A DNA stretch of 64,000 nucleotides, taken from [Clostridium] hylemonae DSM 15053 (lineage in GTDB: Bacteria > Bacillota > Clostridia > Lachnospirales > Lachnospiraceae). The notes below the pieces were generated by a model. It worked only from the letters and a program-made list of their open reading frames with translations, did not search any database and was not told where the DNA came from. Position numbers and translations under genes: made by a program. The stretch spans positions 248,001-312,000 of the forward strand of contig NZ_CP036524.1 of NCBI RefSeq assembly GCF_008281175.1. The letters run 5' to 3'. Shown piece by piece: positions 17,083 to 26,320 of the stretch (position 1 is the first letter of the stretch; every line of letters begins with the position of its first letter).

Positions 17083-17114
17083 TTATATCAGACAGAGCAA
17101 GGAGGGAGAAGAAC

Positions 17115-17801
17115 ATGAATGAACGAATCAAACAGCTGGAGGGAAAACTGATCGTTTCCTGTCAGGCGCTGCCGCACGAACCGCTTCATTCTTCATTTAT
17201 TATGGGAAGGATGGCGCTGGCCGCCAAAGAAGGAGGGGCGTCCGGTATCCGTGCGAATACGAAGGAGGATATCGCAGAGATAAAATCTCAGGTAGATCTT
17301 CCGGTCATCGGTATTGTGAAGAGAGATTATGAAAACTGCAGTGTATATATCACCCCGACGATGAAAGAGATAGATGAGCTCATGGAAGTAAAGCCGGAGA
17401 TAATTGCCATGGACGCCACGACAGACAGAAGGCCGGGCGGCGCAACGCTCGATGAATTCTTTGCGCAGGTCAGAAAGCAGTATCCAAACCAGCTGTTCAT
17501 GGCTGACTGCTCTACCGTGGAAGAGGCCCTTCACGCGGACGAACTTGGTTTTGACTTCATCGGGACGACAATGGTCGGTTATACAAAGCAGAGCAGACAT
17601 CTGAAAATTGAAGAAAATGATTTTGAAGTTTTGAGAGAAATTGTTGCCAAAGTAAAGCATCCGGTCATCGCAGAAGGCAATATCAACACACCTGAAAAAG
17701 CAAAAAGAGTCATTGAACTCGGTGCATTTGCCGTAGTGGTAGGTTCCATAATTACGAGGCCGCAGCTGATCACAAAGTCTTTTGCGGATGTATTGGAATA
17801 A
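17115..17801 (+). CDS. nanE: N-acetylmannosamine-6-phosphate 2-epimerase
   Basis: Turns ManNAc-6-phosphate into GlcNAc-6-phosphate in sialic acid breakdown. A 228-residue TIM barrel. Family features are the N-terminal [16 protein letters not shown], the catalytic lysine in [23 protein letters not shown], the [11 protein letters not shown] segment, [13 protein letters not shown] and the phosphate-binding [10 protein letters not shown]. First gene of the nan operon, 48 bases ahead of nanA. Confidence 0.93.
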   Translation: MNERIKQLEGKLIVSCQALPHEPLHSSFIMGRMALAAKEGGASGIRANTKEDIAEIKSQVDLPVIGIVKRDYENCSVYITPTMKEIDELMEVKPEIIAMDATTDRRPGGATLDEFFAQVRKQYPNQLFMADCSTVEEALHADELGFDFIGTTMVGYTKQSRHLKIEENDFEVLREIVAKVKHPVIAEGNINTPEKAKRVIELGAFAVVVGSIITRPQLITKSFADVLE

Positions 17802-17849
17802 ACAGGTAACAATATAACTGATATATTCATGTAAAAGGAGAAATGTATT

Positions 17850-18767
17850 ATGAGAAATCTGGACAAGTACAAAGGAGTTATCCCGGCATTTTATGCCTGT
17901 TATGACAAGGATGGAAACATCAGTCCCGAAGGTGTGCAGGCGCTGACACGTTATTTTATCGAAAAGGGAGTAAAAGGCGTATATGTGAACGGCTCTTCAG
18001 GAGAGTGCATATACCAGAGCGTGGAGGACAAAAAGACCGTCCTTGAAAATGTGATGGAAGCTGCCGAGGGAAGGCTCACCGTTATCGCCCACGTTGCCTG
18101 TAACAATACAGAGGACAGCAAAATACTGGCTGCCCATGCTGAGAAACTCGGTGTGGATGCCATCGCGGCGATCCCGCCTATTTATTTCCACCTGCCGGAG
18201 TACGCTATTGCCGAATACTGGAACGATATAAGCGCGGCAGCTCCAGAGACAGATTTTGTCATCTACAATATACCACAGCTGGCAGGCGTTGCACTTACGA
18301 TGGACCTGTTTGCAGAGATGAGAAAGAATCCAAGAGTCATCGGTGTCAAGAATTCCTCTATGCCGGTGCAGGACATCCAGATGTTCAAAGCGGCGGCGGG
18401 AGAAGATTATATCATCTTCAACGGACCGGATGAGCAGTTTATGAGCGGACGCGTCATCGGGGCAGAAGGCGCCATCGGAGGAACATACGGGGCCATGCCG
18501 GAGCTGTTCTTAAAGCTCGACGAACTCGTGAAAGCAGGAGAGATGGAAGCGGCGAGAGACTTACAGTACGCCATCAATTCTATTATATACAAAATGTGTT
18601 CCGCCCATGGCAACATGTACGGCGTGATCAAAGAGATCCTTAAAAAGAACGAAGGGCTTGAGCTTGGCGGCGTGCGCAGACCGCTTCCGTCACTTGCCGG
18701 ATCAGATATGGCTGTCGTAGAGGAAGCCGCACAGATGATCATGGATGCAAAAGCGAAATATTTATAG
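17850..18767 (+). CDS. nanA: N-acetylneuraminate lyase
   Basis: A 305-residue class I aldolase of the DHDPS/NAL family that splits sialic acid into ManNAc and pyruvate. Visible signatures are the carboxylate-binding loop NGSSGECIYQS (G-S-S/T-G-E), the catalytic tyrosine in FVIYNIPQLAG and the Schiff-base lysine in VIGVKNSSM. The family alone does not separate NAL from dihydrodipicolinate synthase, but its place between nanE and a sodium symporter in a nan operon makes NAL the clear choice. AAGGAG precedes the ATG. Confidence 0.9.
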   Translation: MRNLDKYKGVIPAFYACYDKDGNISPEGVQALTRYFIEKGVKGVYVNGSSGECIYQSVEDKKTVLENVMEAAEGRLTVIAHVACNNTEDSKILAAHAEKLGVDAIAAIPPIYFHLPEYAIAEYWNDISAAAPETDFVIYNIPQLAGVALTMDLFAEMRKNPRVIGVKNSSMPVQDIQMFKAAAGEDYIIFNGPDEQFMSGRVIGAEGAIGGTYGAMPELFLKLDELVKAGEMEAARDLQYAINSIIYKMCSAHGNMYGVIKEILKKNEGLELGGVRRPLPSLAGSDMAVVEEAAQMIMDAKAKYL

Positions 18768-18792
18768 GACAACACTTTAGGAGGAAGAGAAG

Positions 18793-20298
18793 ATGCAGGG
18801 TTTTACAGTCATTGATCTGGTTATTCTGATCGTATATTTGGCAGCGGTGTTATTCGCCGGCCTTCATTTTGCCAAGAAAGAAATGAAGGGAAAAGAATAC
18901 TTTAAAGGGGACGGAACCGTGCCGTGGTGGGTAACTTCCGTATCTATATTCGCAACTTTGTTAAGTCCTATATCCTTCCTGTCTCTTGCGGGAAATTCTT
19001 ATGCCGGGACATGGATCATGTGGTTTGCGCAGCTTGGCATGCTGCTGGCGATCCCGCTTACGATCAAGTTTTTCCTTCCGATATACAGTAAGCTTGACAT
19101 AGATACGGCTTACCACTATCTGGAGCTGAGGTTCGGAAGCAAGGGACTGCGCGTGCTCGGGGCGGTCATGTTTATTATCTATCAGGTCGGACGTATGTCC
19201 ATCATTATGTACCTGCCGTGTATGGTGCTTGGAAGCCTGACCGGGATCAGCGTGAATGTTCTTATCATCATCATGGGTGTCATTGCCATTATCTACTCGT
19301 ACACAGGCGGACTTAAGTCCGTACTCTGGACAGACTTTATCCAGGGTTCTGTCCTTCTGATAGGCGTGACATTTGCGCTCGTATTTCTGCTTGCCAATAT
19401 CGACGGAGGGATCGGAGCTGTATTTCACGCCTTTACGGCAGAGCATAAATTCCTTGCGGTCGACCAGCCGATCTTTGATGTAAATGTATTAAAAGACAGT
19501 GTATTTATCATGATCGTCGGAGCTGGATTAAACACGATGGGCTCTTACGTATCAAGCCAGGATATTGTACAGCGTTTTACAACAACGACGGACACGAAGA
19601 AGCTGAATAAGATGATGCTCACAAACGGAGCGCTGTCCATCTTTATCGCGACTGTATTTTATCTCATCGGCACAGGATTGTATGTGTTCTATCAGCAGAA
19701 CGCACTTCCGCCGGCAGCGGCACAGGATCAGATATTTGCGTCCTACATTGCCTTTGAACTTCCGGTAGGTATCACAGGGCTTCTGCTGGCCGCTATCTAT
19801 GCGGCTTCGCAGTCAACGCTGTCCACAGGACTTAACTCCGTGGCGTCCAGCTGGACGCTGGATATCCAGGCAAGACTTTCAAAGAAGGAATTAAGCTTTG
19901 AAAAGCAGACGAAAATAGGACAGTACGTATCACTCTTTGTCGGGATCTTTGCGATCATCATTGCCATGGTACTGGCAAACGGCGGAGTGAAATCAGCGTA
20001 TGAATGGTTCAACGGGTTCATGGGTCTTGTGCTTGGTATCCTTGTCGGGACATTTATACTTGGGGCGTTTACGAAGAAGGCCAATACATTCGGAGCTGTC
20101 GCGGCATTTATCGCAGCGTCTGCCGTTATGGTCGGCATCAAATATTTTGCCCCGGCCGGAAGTGTTTCCATCTGGTCCTACTCACTTATCTCCATCGCGG
20201 TGTCTCTCGTGGTAGGTATACCGGCGAGCCTGATCTGGAGAAAGGTAAAAGGAGACTACAGTGTACCGGCGCCGGACACGACAGTATTTAAAAATTAA
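18793..20298 (+). CDS. Sodium:solute symporter, probable sialic acid importer
   Basis: A 501-residue membrane protein of the SSS family with about 13 transmembrane segments. It opens with a short first helix and the FKGDGTVPWWVTSVSIFATLL block, and later shows YSYTGGLKSVLWTDFIQG and the Na2-site region AIYAASQSTLSTGLNS. SSS proteins of this clade (SiaT/NanT type) import Neu5Ac with Na+. The substrate is inferred from its position between nanA and yhcH. AGGAGGA ribosome site. Confidence 0.85.
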   Translation: MQGFTVIDLVILIVYLAAVLFAGLHFAKKEMKGKEYFKGDGTVPWWVTSVSIFATLLSPISFLSLAGNSYAGTWIMWFAQLGMLLAIPLTIKFFLPIYSKLDIDTAYHYLELRFGSKGLRVLGAVMFIIYQVGRMSIIMYLPCMVLGSLTGISVNVLIIIMGVIAIIYSYTGGLKSVLWTDFIQGSVLLIGVTFALVFLLANIDGGIGAVFHAFTAEHKFLAVDQPIFDVNVLKDSVFIMIVGAGLNTMGSYVSSQDIVQRFTTTTDTKKLNKMMLTNGALSIFIATVFYLIGTGLYVFYQQNALPPAAAQDQIFASYIAFELPVGITGLLLAAIYAASQSTLSTGLNSVASSWTLDIQARLSKKELSFEKQTKIGQYVSLFVGIFAIIIAMVLANGGVKSAYEWFNGFMGLVLGILVGTFILGAFTKKANTFGAVAAFIAASAVMVGIKYFAPAGSVSIWSYSLISIAVSLVVGIPASLIWRKVKGDYSVPAPDTTVFKN

Positions 20299-20324
20299 GG
20301 AAAAGAAGAAAGGAGTCCGCGGAC

Positions 20325-20777
20325 ATGATTTTTGGAAATATCCGTAATTTAGATGAATATCCGTTCCTGGAGCGCCAGGTGAAAGAATGTTTTGACTATG
20401 CCGGGGAACATGATCTTAAGGCATATGAAAAGGGGAGTCATGAGATAGATGGAAACAGGCTGTTTGTCAATATTGTGGAATACACGACAACTGACGCACA
20501 GAACCGTTTCTGGGAAGCGCACAGAGATTATCTGGACATACATGTGATGCTCACCGGACAGGAACAGATCGACGTGAACTTTATCGAAAATATGGAGCAG
20601 AAGGAGTATGTGCCGGCGGACGATTTCCTTCCCATGGACGGCGAAAAGAACGGTCATGTAGTGCTTAAAGAGGGGGATTTCCTCATCTGCGCCCCCCACG
20701 ACGCGCACCGTACCGCCGTGCAGGTAAATGGGCCGGAAGCGGTCAAAAAGGCAATATTTAAAGTACAGATTCATTAG
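20325..20777 (+). CDS. YhcH/YjgK/YiaL family protein (putative anomerase)
   Basis: A 150-residue cupin-fold protein of the DUF386 family, regularly found in sialic acid operons, where it is thought to interconvert sugar anomers or act as a sialic acid aldose-ketose helper. Features are the YTTTDAQNRFWEAHRDYLDIHVMLTG block and the metal-binding HDAHRTAVQV segment with its histidines. Last gene of the nanE-nanA-symporter unit. Confidence 0.85.
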   Translation: MIFGNIRNLDEYPFLERQVKECFDYAGEHDLKAYEKGSHEIDGNRLFVNIVEYTTTDAQNRFWEAHRDYLDIHVMLTGQEQIDVNFIENMEQKEYVPADDFLPMDGEKNGHVVLKEGDFLICAPHDAHRTAVQVNGPEAVKKAIFKVQIH

Positions 20778-20786
20778 AAACGAGGA

Positions 20787-20820
20787 GGGTCAGTCTTCTG
20801 CTGCGGCAGAGGGCTGGCCC
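20787..20820 (+). terminator. Hairpin after yhcH
   Basis: A GC-rich imperfect stem, GGGTCAG ... TTCTGC / GCAGA ... CTGGCCC, lies 10 bases after the yhcH stop. There is no T-run, so termination is uncertain. Confidence 0.45.
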
Positions 20821-20834
20821 ATTCAGGCATGAGA

Positions 20835-20863
20835 TTGCGGAAAATATCGTCTTATATTATAAT
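20835..20863 (+). promoter_or_regulatory. Promoter for nanK-rpiR-nagA
   Basis: TTGCGG (20835-20840), 17-base spacer, perfect TATAAT (20858-20863). Confidence 0.55.
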
Positions 20864-20953
20864 GATAACAGCGGGCTGTGCCTCGAAGAGACCGTAACAC
20901 AAAAAGAGTGCCTTCCACTGTTTTAAAATATTACAAAAGGCTTGGGAGAATAT

Positions 20954-21862
20954 ATGAAGAAATATGTAAGTATCGATATCGGCGGCACAGCTATCAAGTA
21001 TGGAATGATAGATGAGGATGGCCGTATACTCACAAAGCGTGAGATGAAGACGGAGGCGCACAGAGGCGGGCCGTCGATTCTGGCCAAGGCGTCCGCCATT
21101 GTGGAGGAATTTAAAAACAGCGAAGAGATCAGCGGGATCTGTATATCTACGGCCGGAATGGTAGATACAGAGAAAGGGGAGATCTTTCACTCTGCTCCGC
21201 TCATACCGGAATATGCAGGCACAAGGTTCAAGGCAGTTCTGGAGGAACGTTTTGGTATTCCGTGTGAGGTGGAAAACGACGTAAACTGTGCGGGGCTTGC
21301 GGAGTCTGTGTCCGGCGCGGCTGTGGGGAGCAAAAGTACACTGATGCTCACCGTCGGCACCGGGATCGGGGGCTGCATCGTGCTGGACGGCAGGATATAC
21401 CACGGCTTCAGTAACAGCGCATGCGAGGTAGGTTATATGAGGATGTGCGGCAGTGACTTTCAGACGCTTGGAGCCGCAAGTATCCTGACGAAGAAGGTGG
21501 CGGAGCGAAAGAGTGAGCCGGTGGAATACTGGAACGGCTACCGCATTTTTGAGGAGGCTGAAAAAGGAGATGACATCTGCATCCGGGCCATCGATGAGAT
21601 GGCGGACATTCTCAGCATGGGAATCGCCAATATCTGTTATGTTCTGAACCCTGAGACGGTGGTGCTCGGCGGGGGCATCATGGCGCAGGAGGATTACCTG
21701 AAGGAGAAGATAGAGGCGGCGGTCTCCCGCTATCTTATTCCAAGCGTGGCGGACCGTACGAAGATCTGTTTCGCAAGGCACAGGAATGATGCCGGGATGC
21801 TGGGAGCATTTTACCACTTCAGAGAAAGACAGTCCGGGGAGAGACGCAAAGCAGAGGCGTAG
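20954..21862 (+). CDS. nanK: ROK family kinase, probable N-acetylmannosamine kinase
   Basis: A 302-residue ROK sugar kinase. The ATP loop is SIDIGGTAIKYGMID, the catalytic region is EVENDVNCAGLAES with the ROK aspartate, and TVGTGIGGCIVLDG is the second glycine motif. The usual zinc motif CxCGxxGC is absent: after EVGYMRMC there is no cysteine cluster, so it is a zinc-less ROK. Phosphorylation of ManNAc is inferred from the nan/nag context; a GlcNAc or glucose kinase remains possible. GGGAG at 20944-20948 supports the ATG at 20954. Confidence 0.8.
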   Translation: MKKYVSIDIGGTAIKYGMIDEDGRILTKREMKTEAHRGGPSILAKASAIVEEFKNSEEISGICISTAGMVDTEKGEIFHSAPLIPEYAGTRFKAVLEERFGIPCEVENDVNCAGLAESVSGAAVGSKSTLMLTVGTGIGGCIVLDGRIYHGFSNSACEVGYMRMCGSDFQTLGAASILTKKVAERKSEPVEYWNGYRIFEEAEKGDDICIRAIDEMADILSMGIANICYVLNPETVVLGGGIMAQEDYLKEKIEAAVSRYLIPSVADRTKICFARHRNDAGMLGAFYHFRERQSGERRKAEA

Positions 21863-21884
21863 ACAAAGAGAAGGCTGGTGGGTC

Positions 21885-22718
21885 ATGGAGTATTATGTAA
21901 AGTCCGTAGTACCGATTATTGAATCGAATTATGATAATTTTACAACCGTAGAAAAGAATATAGCCGACTTCTTTATCCAGAACAGGAAGAAGATGGACTT
22001 TTCAGCCAGGGCGGTGGCGGAGCTGCTCTTTGTGTCCGAGGCGTCCCTCTCCCGGTTTGCGAAGAAATGCGGCTATCGGGGCTACCGGGAGTTTGTGTAC
22101 CAGTATGAGGAGACCTTTGTAGAAAAGAAAGAATCCATGACCGGCAATACGAGAATGGTGCTGAATGTGTACCAGGAGCTGCTCAATAAAACATACAGTC
22201 TTGTGGACGAAGTACAGGTGGCCAGGATCAGCCGTTATCTGAACCGGGCTGCCCGGGTATTTGTCTGCGGGATGGGGAGCTCAGGGCTCACTGCCAGAGA
22301 GATGAAGCTCAGGTTCATGCGCATCGGCGTTGACATTGATTCCATACAGGACAGCGACCTTATGCGGATGCAGGCTGTATTTCAAAATGAGACATGTCTC
22401 GTGTTCGGCATCAGCATAAGCGGTGAGAAAGAAGAAGTGCTGTATCTGCTCAAAGAGGCACATGAAAGAGGGGCCAGGACTGTCCTGGTGACGGCGAAAA
22501 ACAATGAAGAGTTCGATAAATTCTGCGACGAGGTGCTGCTCATTCCGTCTCTCAGACATCTGAACCACGGAAATGTCATCTCTCCCCAGTTTCCGATCCT
22601 CGTGATGCTTGACATTATCTACTCTTATTATCTTGAGCAGGATAAATATGAGAAAGAGACACTGCACGACAACACGCTGCGGGCGCTGCAGCGGAAAAAG
22701 CCGGAGAAATATATATGA
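21885..22718 (+). CDS. RpiR family transcriptional regulator (NanR-like)
   Basis: A 277-residue regulator with an N-terminal RpiR helix-turn-helix (NFTTVEKNIADFF ... VAELLFVSEASLSRFAKKCGYRGYREF) and a C-terminal SIS sugar-phosphate domain (VFVCGMGSSGLTA ... CLVFGISISGEKEEVL). It likely senses a phosphorylated amino sugar and controls the nan/nag genes around it. It begins 22 bases after nanK and overlaps the nagA leader. I use the ATG at 21885; an upstream frame extends further but inside nanK and with no fold. Confidence 0.88.
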   Translation: MEYYVKSVVPIIESNYDNFTTVEKNIADFFIQNRKKMDFSARAVAELLFVSEASLSRFAKKCGYRGYREFVYQYEETFVEKKESMTGNTRMVLNVYQELLNKTYSLVDEVQVARISRYLNRAARVFVCGMGSSGLTAREMKLRFMRIGVDIDSIQDSDLMRMQAVFQNETCLVFGISISGEKEEVLYLLKEAHERGARTVLVTAKNNEEFDKFCDEVLLIPSLRHLNHGNVISPQFPILVMLDIIYSYYLEQDKYEKETLHDNTLRALQRKKPEKYI

Positions 22719-22753
22719 TCATCCGGCAAAACAGCGCTGAGAGGAGAAAAGGT

Positions 22754-23878
22754 ATGTTGATCAAAAACGTAAAAGTATTTAAAGAAGATAAGACATTTGA
22801 AGACGGTGAGATCGTGATCAGGGACGGTCTCATATCCGGAGAGAGGGAAGACGGAGGGGAAGTCATCGACGGGGAAGGCTGCTACGCCATACCGGGGCTT
22901 ATCGATATCCATTTCCACGGATGCAAGGGCTATGATTTCTGTGACGGGACAAAGGAGGCCATTCATGAGATCGCAAAGTACGAGGCGTCCATCGGTGTGA
23001 CCGCCATTTCACCGGCCACAATGACACTTCCGGTGGAGCAGCTGGAGGAGATTCTCGCCACTGCCGCGGCGTATAAAAAAGAGGCGGCGGACGAAGCAGA
23101 CCTGATCGGCGTAAATATGGAAGGACCGTTCATCAGTAAAGAGAAAAAAGGAGCCCAGGACGCCACATATATTATCCCGTGTACGAAAGAAATATTTCAC
23201 CGGTTCCAGAGCGCAGCCCAGGGGCTTGTCAAATATATTGGCGTGGCGCCGGAAAGGGAAGGCGCGCTGGAATTTGTAGAGCAGGTGAAGGATGAAGTGA
23301 ATGTATCGCTGGCACATACGAATGCAAGCTACGAGGATGCGAAAGCAGCTTATGACAGGGGGGCGGACCATGCGGTACATCTCTACAACGCCATGCCGCC
23401 GTTTACCCACCGTGCTCCGGGCGTTATCGGCGCTGTGGCGGACAGTGAGCATGTGACGGCGGAGCTGATCTGTGACGGGGTGCACATTCATCCGTCAGTC
23501 GTCCGCGCCACGTTCAAGATGCTCGGAGCGGACCGCATTATCCTGATCAGTGACAGTATGCGCGCGACCGGCATGCCGGATGGGGAATACACGCTTGGCG
23601 GGCTTGCGGTGAATGTGACGGGCAGCCGCGCTATCCTTGTGTCAAACGGCGCTCTTGCAGGCTCCGCGACGAACCTTCTGGACTGTATGCGCACGGTGGT
23701 GAAGGAGATGGGCATCCCGCTTGAGACTGCTGTCGCGTGCGCGACTATGAATCCGGCAAAAAGCCTCGGTGCGTATGACAAGTACGGTTCGCTCACACCA
23801 GGTAAGAAGGGAAATGTAGTGCTGCTTGACAAAGAATTGAACCTGAAGGCTGTCATCAAAGATGGAAAAAGGATTTAG
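22754..23878 (+). CDS. nagA: N-acetylglucosamine-6-phosphate deacetylase
   Basis: Removes acetate from GlcNAc-6-phosphate, linking nanE to nagB. A 374-residue amidohydrolase: IPGLIDIHFHGCKGYDFCDG gives the metal HxH region, NMEGPFISKEKKGAQD the catalytic-site glutamate, LAHTNASYEDA and HLYNAMPPFTHRAPG further metal and substrate contacts, and LISDSMRATGMPDG the catalytic aspartate. GAGGAG at 22741-22746 places the start at 22754. It ends 5 bases before the DUF5714 gene, so they are probably co-transcribed. Confidence 0.93.
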   Translation: MLIKNVKVFKEDKTFEDGEIVIRDGLISGEREDGGEVIDGEGCYAIPGLIDIHFHGCKGYDFCDGTKEAIHEIAKYEASIGVTAISPATMTLPVEQLEEILATAAAYKKEAADEADLIGVNMEGPFISKEKKGAQDATYIIPCTKEIFHRFQSAAQGLVKYIGVAPEREGALEFVEQVKDEVNVSLAHTNASYEDAKAAYDRGADHAVHLYNAMPPFTHRAPGVIGAVADSEHVTAELICDGVHIHPSVVRATFKMLGADRIILISDSMRATGMPDGEYTLGGLAVNVTGSRAILVSNGALAGSATNLLDCMRTVVKEMGIPLETAVACATMNPAKSLGAYDKYGSLTPGKKGNVVLLDKELNLKAVIKDGKRI

Positions 23879-23883
23879 ATAAA

Positions 23884-24603
23884 ATGGACAGAAGAGAAGG
23901 CGCCTGCCTTATGTGCGGCAGAGAGCTTGTATATTATGACAAGGCAGGAAAAATGAAGTGCTCCGTCTGCGGGCAGAGCTTTGAGAGCCATGCGTCCTGT
24001 GAAGAAGGGCATTTCGTATGTGACGGCTGTCACGCCGAAAAAGGAATCACAGCGATAATGGAAGGATGTCAAACGACCACATCCCGCAGTCCGATCGCTG
24101 TCATGCAGGAACTCATGGAGAATCCGTTCATATATATGCACGGGCCGGAGCATCATGTGATGGCCGGCGCTGCACTTCTGGCCGCATATCACAACTGCGG
24201 CGGTGACATTGATATCTCTCAGGCGCTTGAGGAGATGCGGGCCAGGGGAAGTGAAGTCCCAGGCGGTGTGTGCGGCATGTGGGGCTGCTGCGGGGCTGCG
24301 GTGAGTACGGGCATCTTCATGAGCATCATCACGAAGGCGACGCCCCTCACCGGCCGGTCGTGGCAGATGTCCAACCGGATGACGTCCAGGGCGCTTGCCG
24401 CGATCGCAGACCTGGGCGGACCGCGCTGCTGCAAGAGGGACTGCTTCACCGCCGTGAAAGAAGCGGTGGCGGTGGTGAGGGAAGAGACCGGCATAGAGAT
24501 GGAACTGCCTGAGCGCATTGTATGTACATTTTCCAAAGAGAACAGACAGTGCCTGAGGCAGAAGTGTCCATATCACTTAGACGGATCTTTTCCTGAGAAA
24601 TAA
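23884..24603 (+). CDS. DUF5714 cysteine-rich protein
   Basis: A 239-residue protein. The N-terminus has two paired cysteine knuckles (LMCGRELVYYD, MKCSVCGQSF) and a third in HFVCDGCHAEKG, so a zinc-ribbon or Fe-S role is likely. The rest matches DUF5714: GPEHHVMAGAALLAAYHNCGG, CGMWGCCGAAVSTGIF and GGPRCCKRDCF, with many cysteines and a His-His pair. I know relatives annotated as methyltransferase-associated or plain hypothetical; function is unproven. It is the last gene of the nanK-rpiR-nagA cluster with a 5-base gap. Confidence 0.7.
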   Translation: MDRREGACLMCGRELVYYDKAGKMKCSVCGQSFESHASCEEGHFVCDGCHAEKGITAIMEGCQTTTSRSPIAVMQELMENPFIYMHGPEHHVMAGAALLAAYHNCGGDIDISQALEEMRARGSEVPGGVCGMWGCCGAAVSTGIFMSIITKATPLTGRSWQMSNRMTSRALAAIADLGGPRCCKRDCFTAVKEAVAVVREETGIEMELPERIVCTFSKENRQCLRQKCPYHLDGSFPEK

Positions 24604-24613
24604 AATTTCCTGC

Positions 24614-24642
24614 TTGACAAAAAATAAGAAATACGTTACCAT
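24614..24642 (+). promoter_or_regulatory. tyrS leader promoter
   Basis: TTGACA (24614-24619), 17-base spacer, TACCAT (24637-24642). Transcription would start near 24649, at the head of the T-box. Confidence 0.6.
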
Positions 24643-24648
24643 TTCAGA

Positions 24649-24944
24649 CAACAAGACAAGAATCAGAGAAAAAGCTTTGAAAAGAAAAAGTAACAGCCAG
24701 CACACCCTTACAGAAAGCAGCCGGAAGATGAGAGGCGCATGAAAGAGCAGGCTGTGAATACATCTTGGAGCTTCACACCGAAACCTTCACCTAAAGAAGG
24801 CAGGTAGGCTGTGACGCGGGGCATGCGTTATCGTGCACAAGCTGTAACTGCAGCTTACAGAGACCGGCAGCGTGAGCTGCAGGTGAATGAAGGTGGTATC
24901 ACGGGAGCATAACCTCGTCCTTTTTATAAGGATGAGGTTTTTTT
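24649..24944 (+). promoter_or_regulatory. T-box riboswitch, tyrosine specific
   Basis: A T-box leader that reads tRNA charging and controls tyrS. The specifier loop reads GAA-TAC-A at 24756-24762, with TAC (24759-24761) coding tyrosine. The T-box antiterminator sequence AGGTGGTATCACGGGAGC lies at 24891-24908 and matches the AGGGTGGNACCGCG consensus loosely. A competing terminator follows: AACCTCGTCCTT (24911-24922) with AAGGATGAGGTT (24928-24939) and a T-run to 24944. The downstream gene is tyrS, which agrees with the specifier. Confidence 0.92.
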
Positions 24945-24961
24945 GTTGGCGTATGCGGCAG

Positions 24962-25019
24962 GAATTTGCAAAGGGGTCAGACCCCTATGGCCATAGGGGT
25001 CTGACCCCTTTGCAAATTC
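24962..25019. repeat. 58-bp perfect palindrome, GGGGTCAGACCCC family, copy 2
   Basis: Two 29-base arms meet at 24990/24991 with no loop and no mismatch. The inner part matches the repeat at 9231-9271 (GGGGTCAGACCCCTATGG). It sits between the T-box terminator and the tyrS ribosome site, so read-through transcripts carry it as a very strong hairpin. Confidence 0.9.
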
Positions 25020-25058
25020 AACTAATTATCAGACAATATATTAAAGGAGAGGTAAGCT

Positions 25059-26282
25059 ATGGGAATTTATGAAGAATTACAGGCGAGAGGTTTGATCGCC
25101 CAAGTGACGGACGAGGATGAGATCAGAGAATTGATCAACAATGGGAAAGCGACGTTTTACATCGGTTTTGACCCGACGGCGGACAGCCTTCATGTGGGAC
25201 ATTTTATGGCGCTCTGTCTCATGAAGCGCCTGCAGGATGCCGGCAACAAGCCGATCGCTCTTATCGGAGGAGGGACAGGTTATATCGGTGATCCGTCCGG
25301 AAGAACCGATATGCGTTCCATGATGACGCCGGAGACGATCCAGCACAACTGTGACTGTTTCAAAAGACAAATGAGCAAGTTTATCGATTTCTCCGAAGGC
25401 AAGGCGCTTATGGTCAACAATGCGGACTGGCTGCTGGATTTGAACTATATTGATATGCTGCGGGAGATCGGGCCGCATTTCTCCGTGAACCGGATGCTGG
25501 CTGCCGAGTGCTACAAGCAGAGGATGGAGAAGGGACTTACTTTCCTGGAGTTCAATTACATGATCATGCAGAGCTTTGACTTTTACATGCTGTACCAGAA
25601 TTACGGCTGCAACATGCAGTTCGGCGGCGACGACCAGTGGGCCAACATGCTCGGCGGCACAGAGCTTATCCGCCGCAAGCTCGGAAAGAACGCGTGCGCC
25701 ATGACGATCACGCTGCTTCTGAATTCTGAGGGCAAGAAGATGGGCAAGACGCAGAATGGCGCGGTCTGGCTCGACCCGGAAAAGACGTCACCGTTCGATT
25801 TCTACCAGTACTGGAGAAATGTAGGCGATACGGACGTGCTGAAATGTATCCGCATGCTGACCTTCCTTCCGCTGGAGGAGATCGACAAAATGGACGGCTG
25901 GGAAGGAGCCCAGCTCAATACGGCGAAGGAGATTCTTGCCTATGAGCTGACGAAGCTTGTTCACGGGGAAGAGGAGGCCAGGAAGGCGCAGGAGTCCGCG
26001 CGTGCGCTGTTCAGCCAGGGCGCAGCCGCACAGATGCCTACCGCAGAGATCACAGGTGACGATCTGGAGGACGGGCGCATCGATATCCTTACACTTCTGT
26101 TAAAGAGCGGCCTCGTACCGTCCAAGTCAGAGGCAAGACGCGCTGTGCAGCAGGGCGGCGTAGCTGTGGACGGGGAGAAGGTCACAGACATCCAGGAGAT
26201 CTTCCCTTCAGACGCATTTGCGGGAGAAGGCATGATCTTGAAAAAAGGTAAGAAAAATTTCCGCAAAGTTGTGTTAAAATAA
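25059..26282 (+). CDS. tyrS: Tyrosyl-tRNA synthetase
   Basis: Charges tRNA-Tyr. 407 residues, class I synthetase: HIGH-type motif [10 protein letters not shown], tyrosine-binding [12 protein letters not shown], and the KMSKS loop as [12 protein letters not shown]-terminal S4 RNA-binding domain ([21 protein letters not shown]) is present. The length suits the TyrS1 type. AAAGGAGAGG precedes the ATG. Controlled by the T-box at 24649-24944. Confidence 0.96.
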   Translation: MGIYEELQARGLIAQVTDEDEIRELINNGKATFYIGFDPTADSLHVGHFMALCLMKRLQDAGNKPIALIGGGTGYIGDPSGRTDMRSMMTPETIQHNCDCFKRQMSKFIDFSEGKALMVNNADWLLDLNYIDMLREIGPHFSVNRMLAAECYKQRMEKGLTFLEFNYMIMQSFDFYMLYQNYGCNMQFGGDDQWANMLGGTELIRRKLGKNACAMTITLLLNSEGKKMGKTQNGAVWLDPEKTSPFDFYQYWRNVGDTDVLKCIRMLTFLPLEEIDKMDGWEGAQLNTAKEILAYELTKLVHGEEEARKAQESARALFSQGAAAQMPTAEITGDDLEDGRIDILTLLLKSGLVPSKSEARRAVQQGGVAVDGEKVTDIQEIFPSDAFAGEGMILKKGKKNFRKVVLK

Positions 26283-26320
26283 ACGTAACGGCGGACAGCC
26301 GCAAGAAGGAGGAGTGGACA

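Noticed and set aside
23884-24603. DUF5714 gene as part of a selenium or methyltransferase pathway
   Set aside because: The cysteine-rich sequence invites this, but nothing nearby supports it. Only the family and the zinc-ribbon-like cysteines are reported.
24962-25019. Terminator of the T-box or replication origin
   Set aside because: The T-box already has its own terminator at 24911-24944; the palindrome has no T-run and matches the repeat at 9231-9271, so it is better explained as a REP-type repeat.
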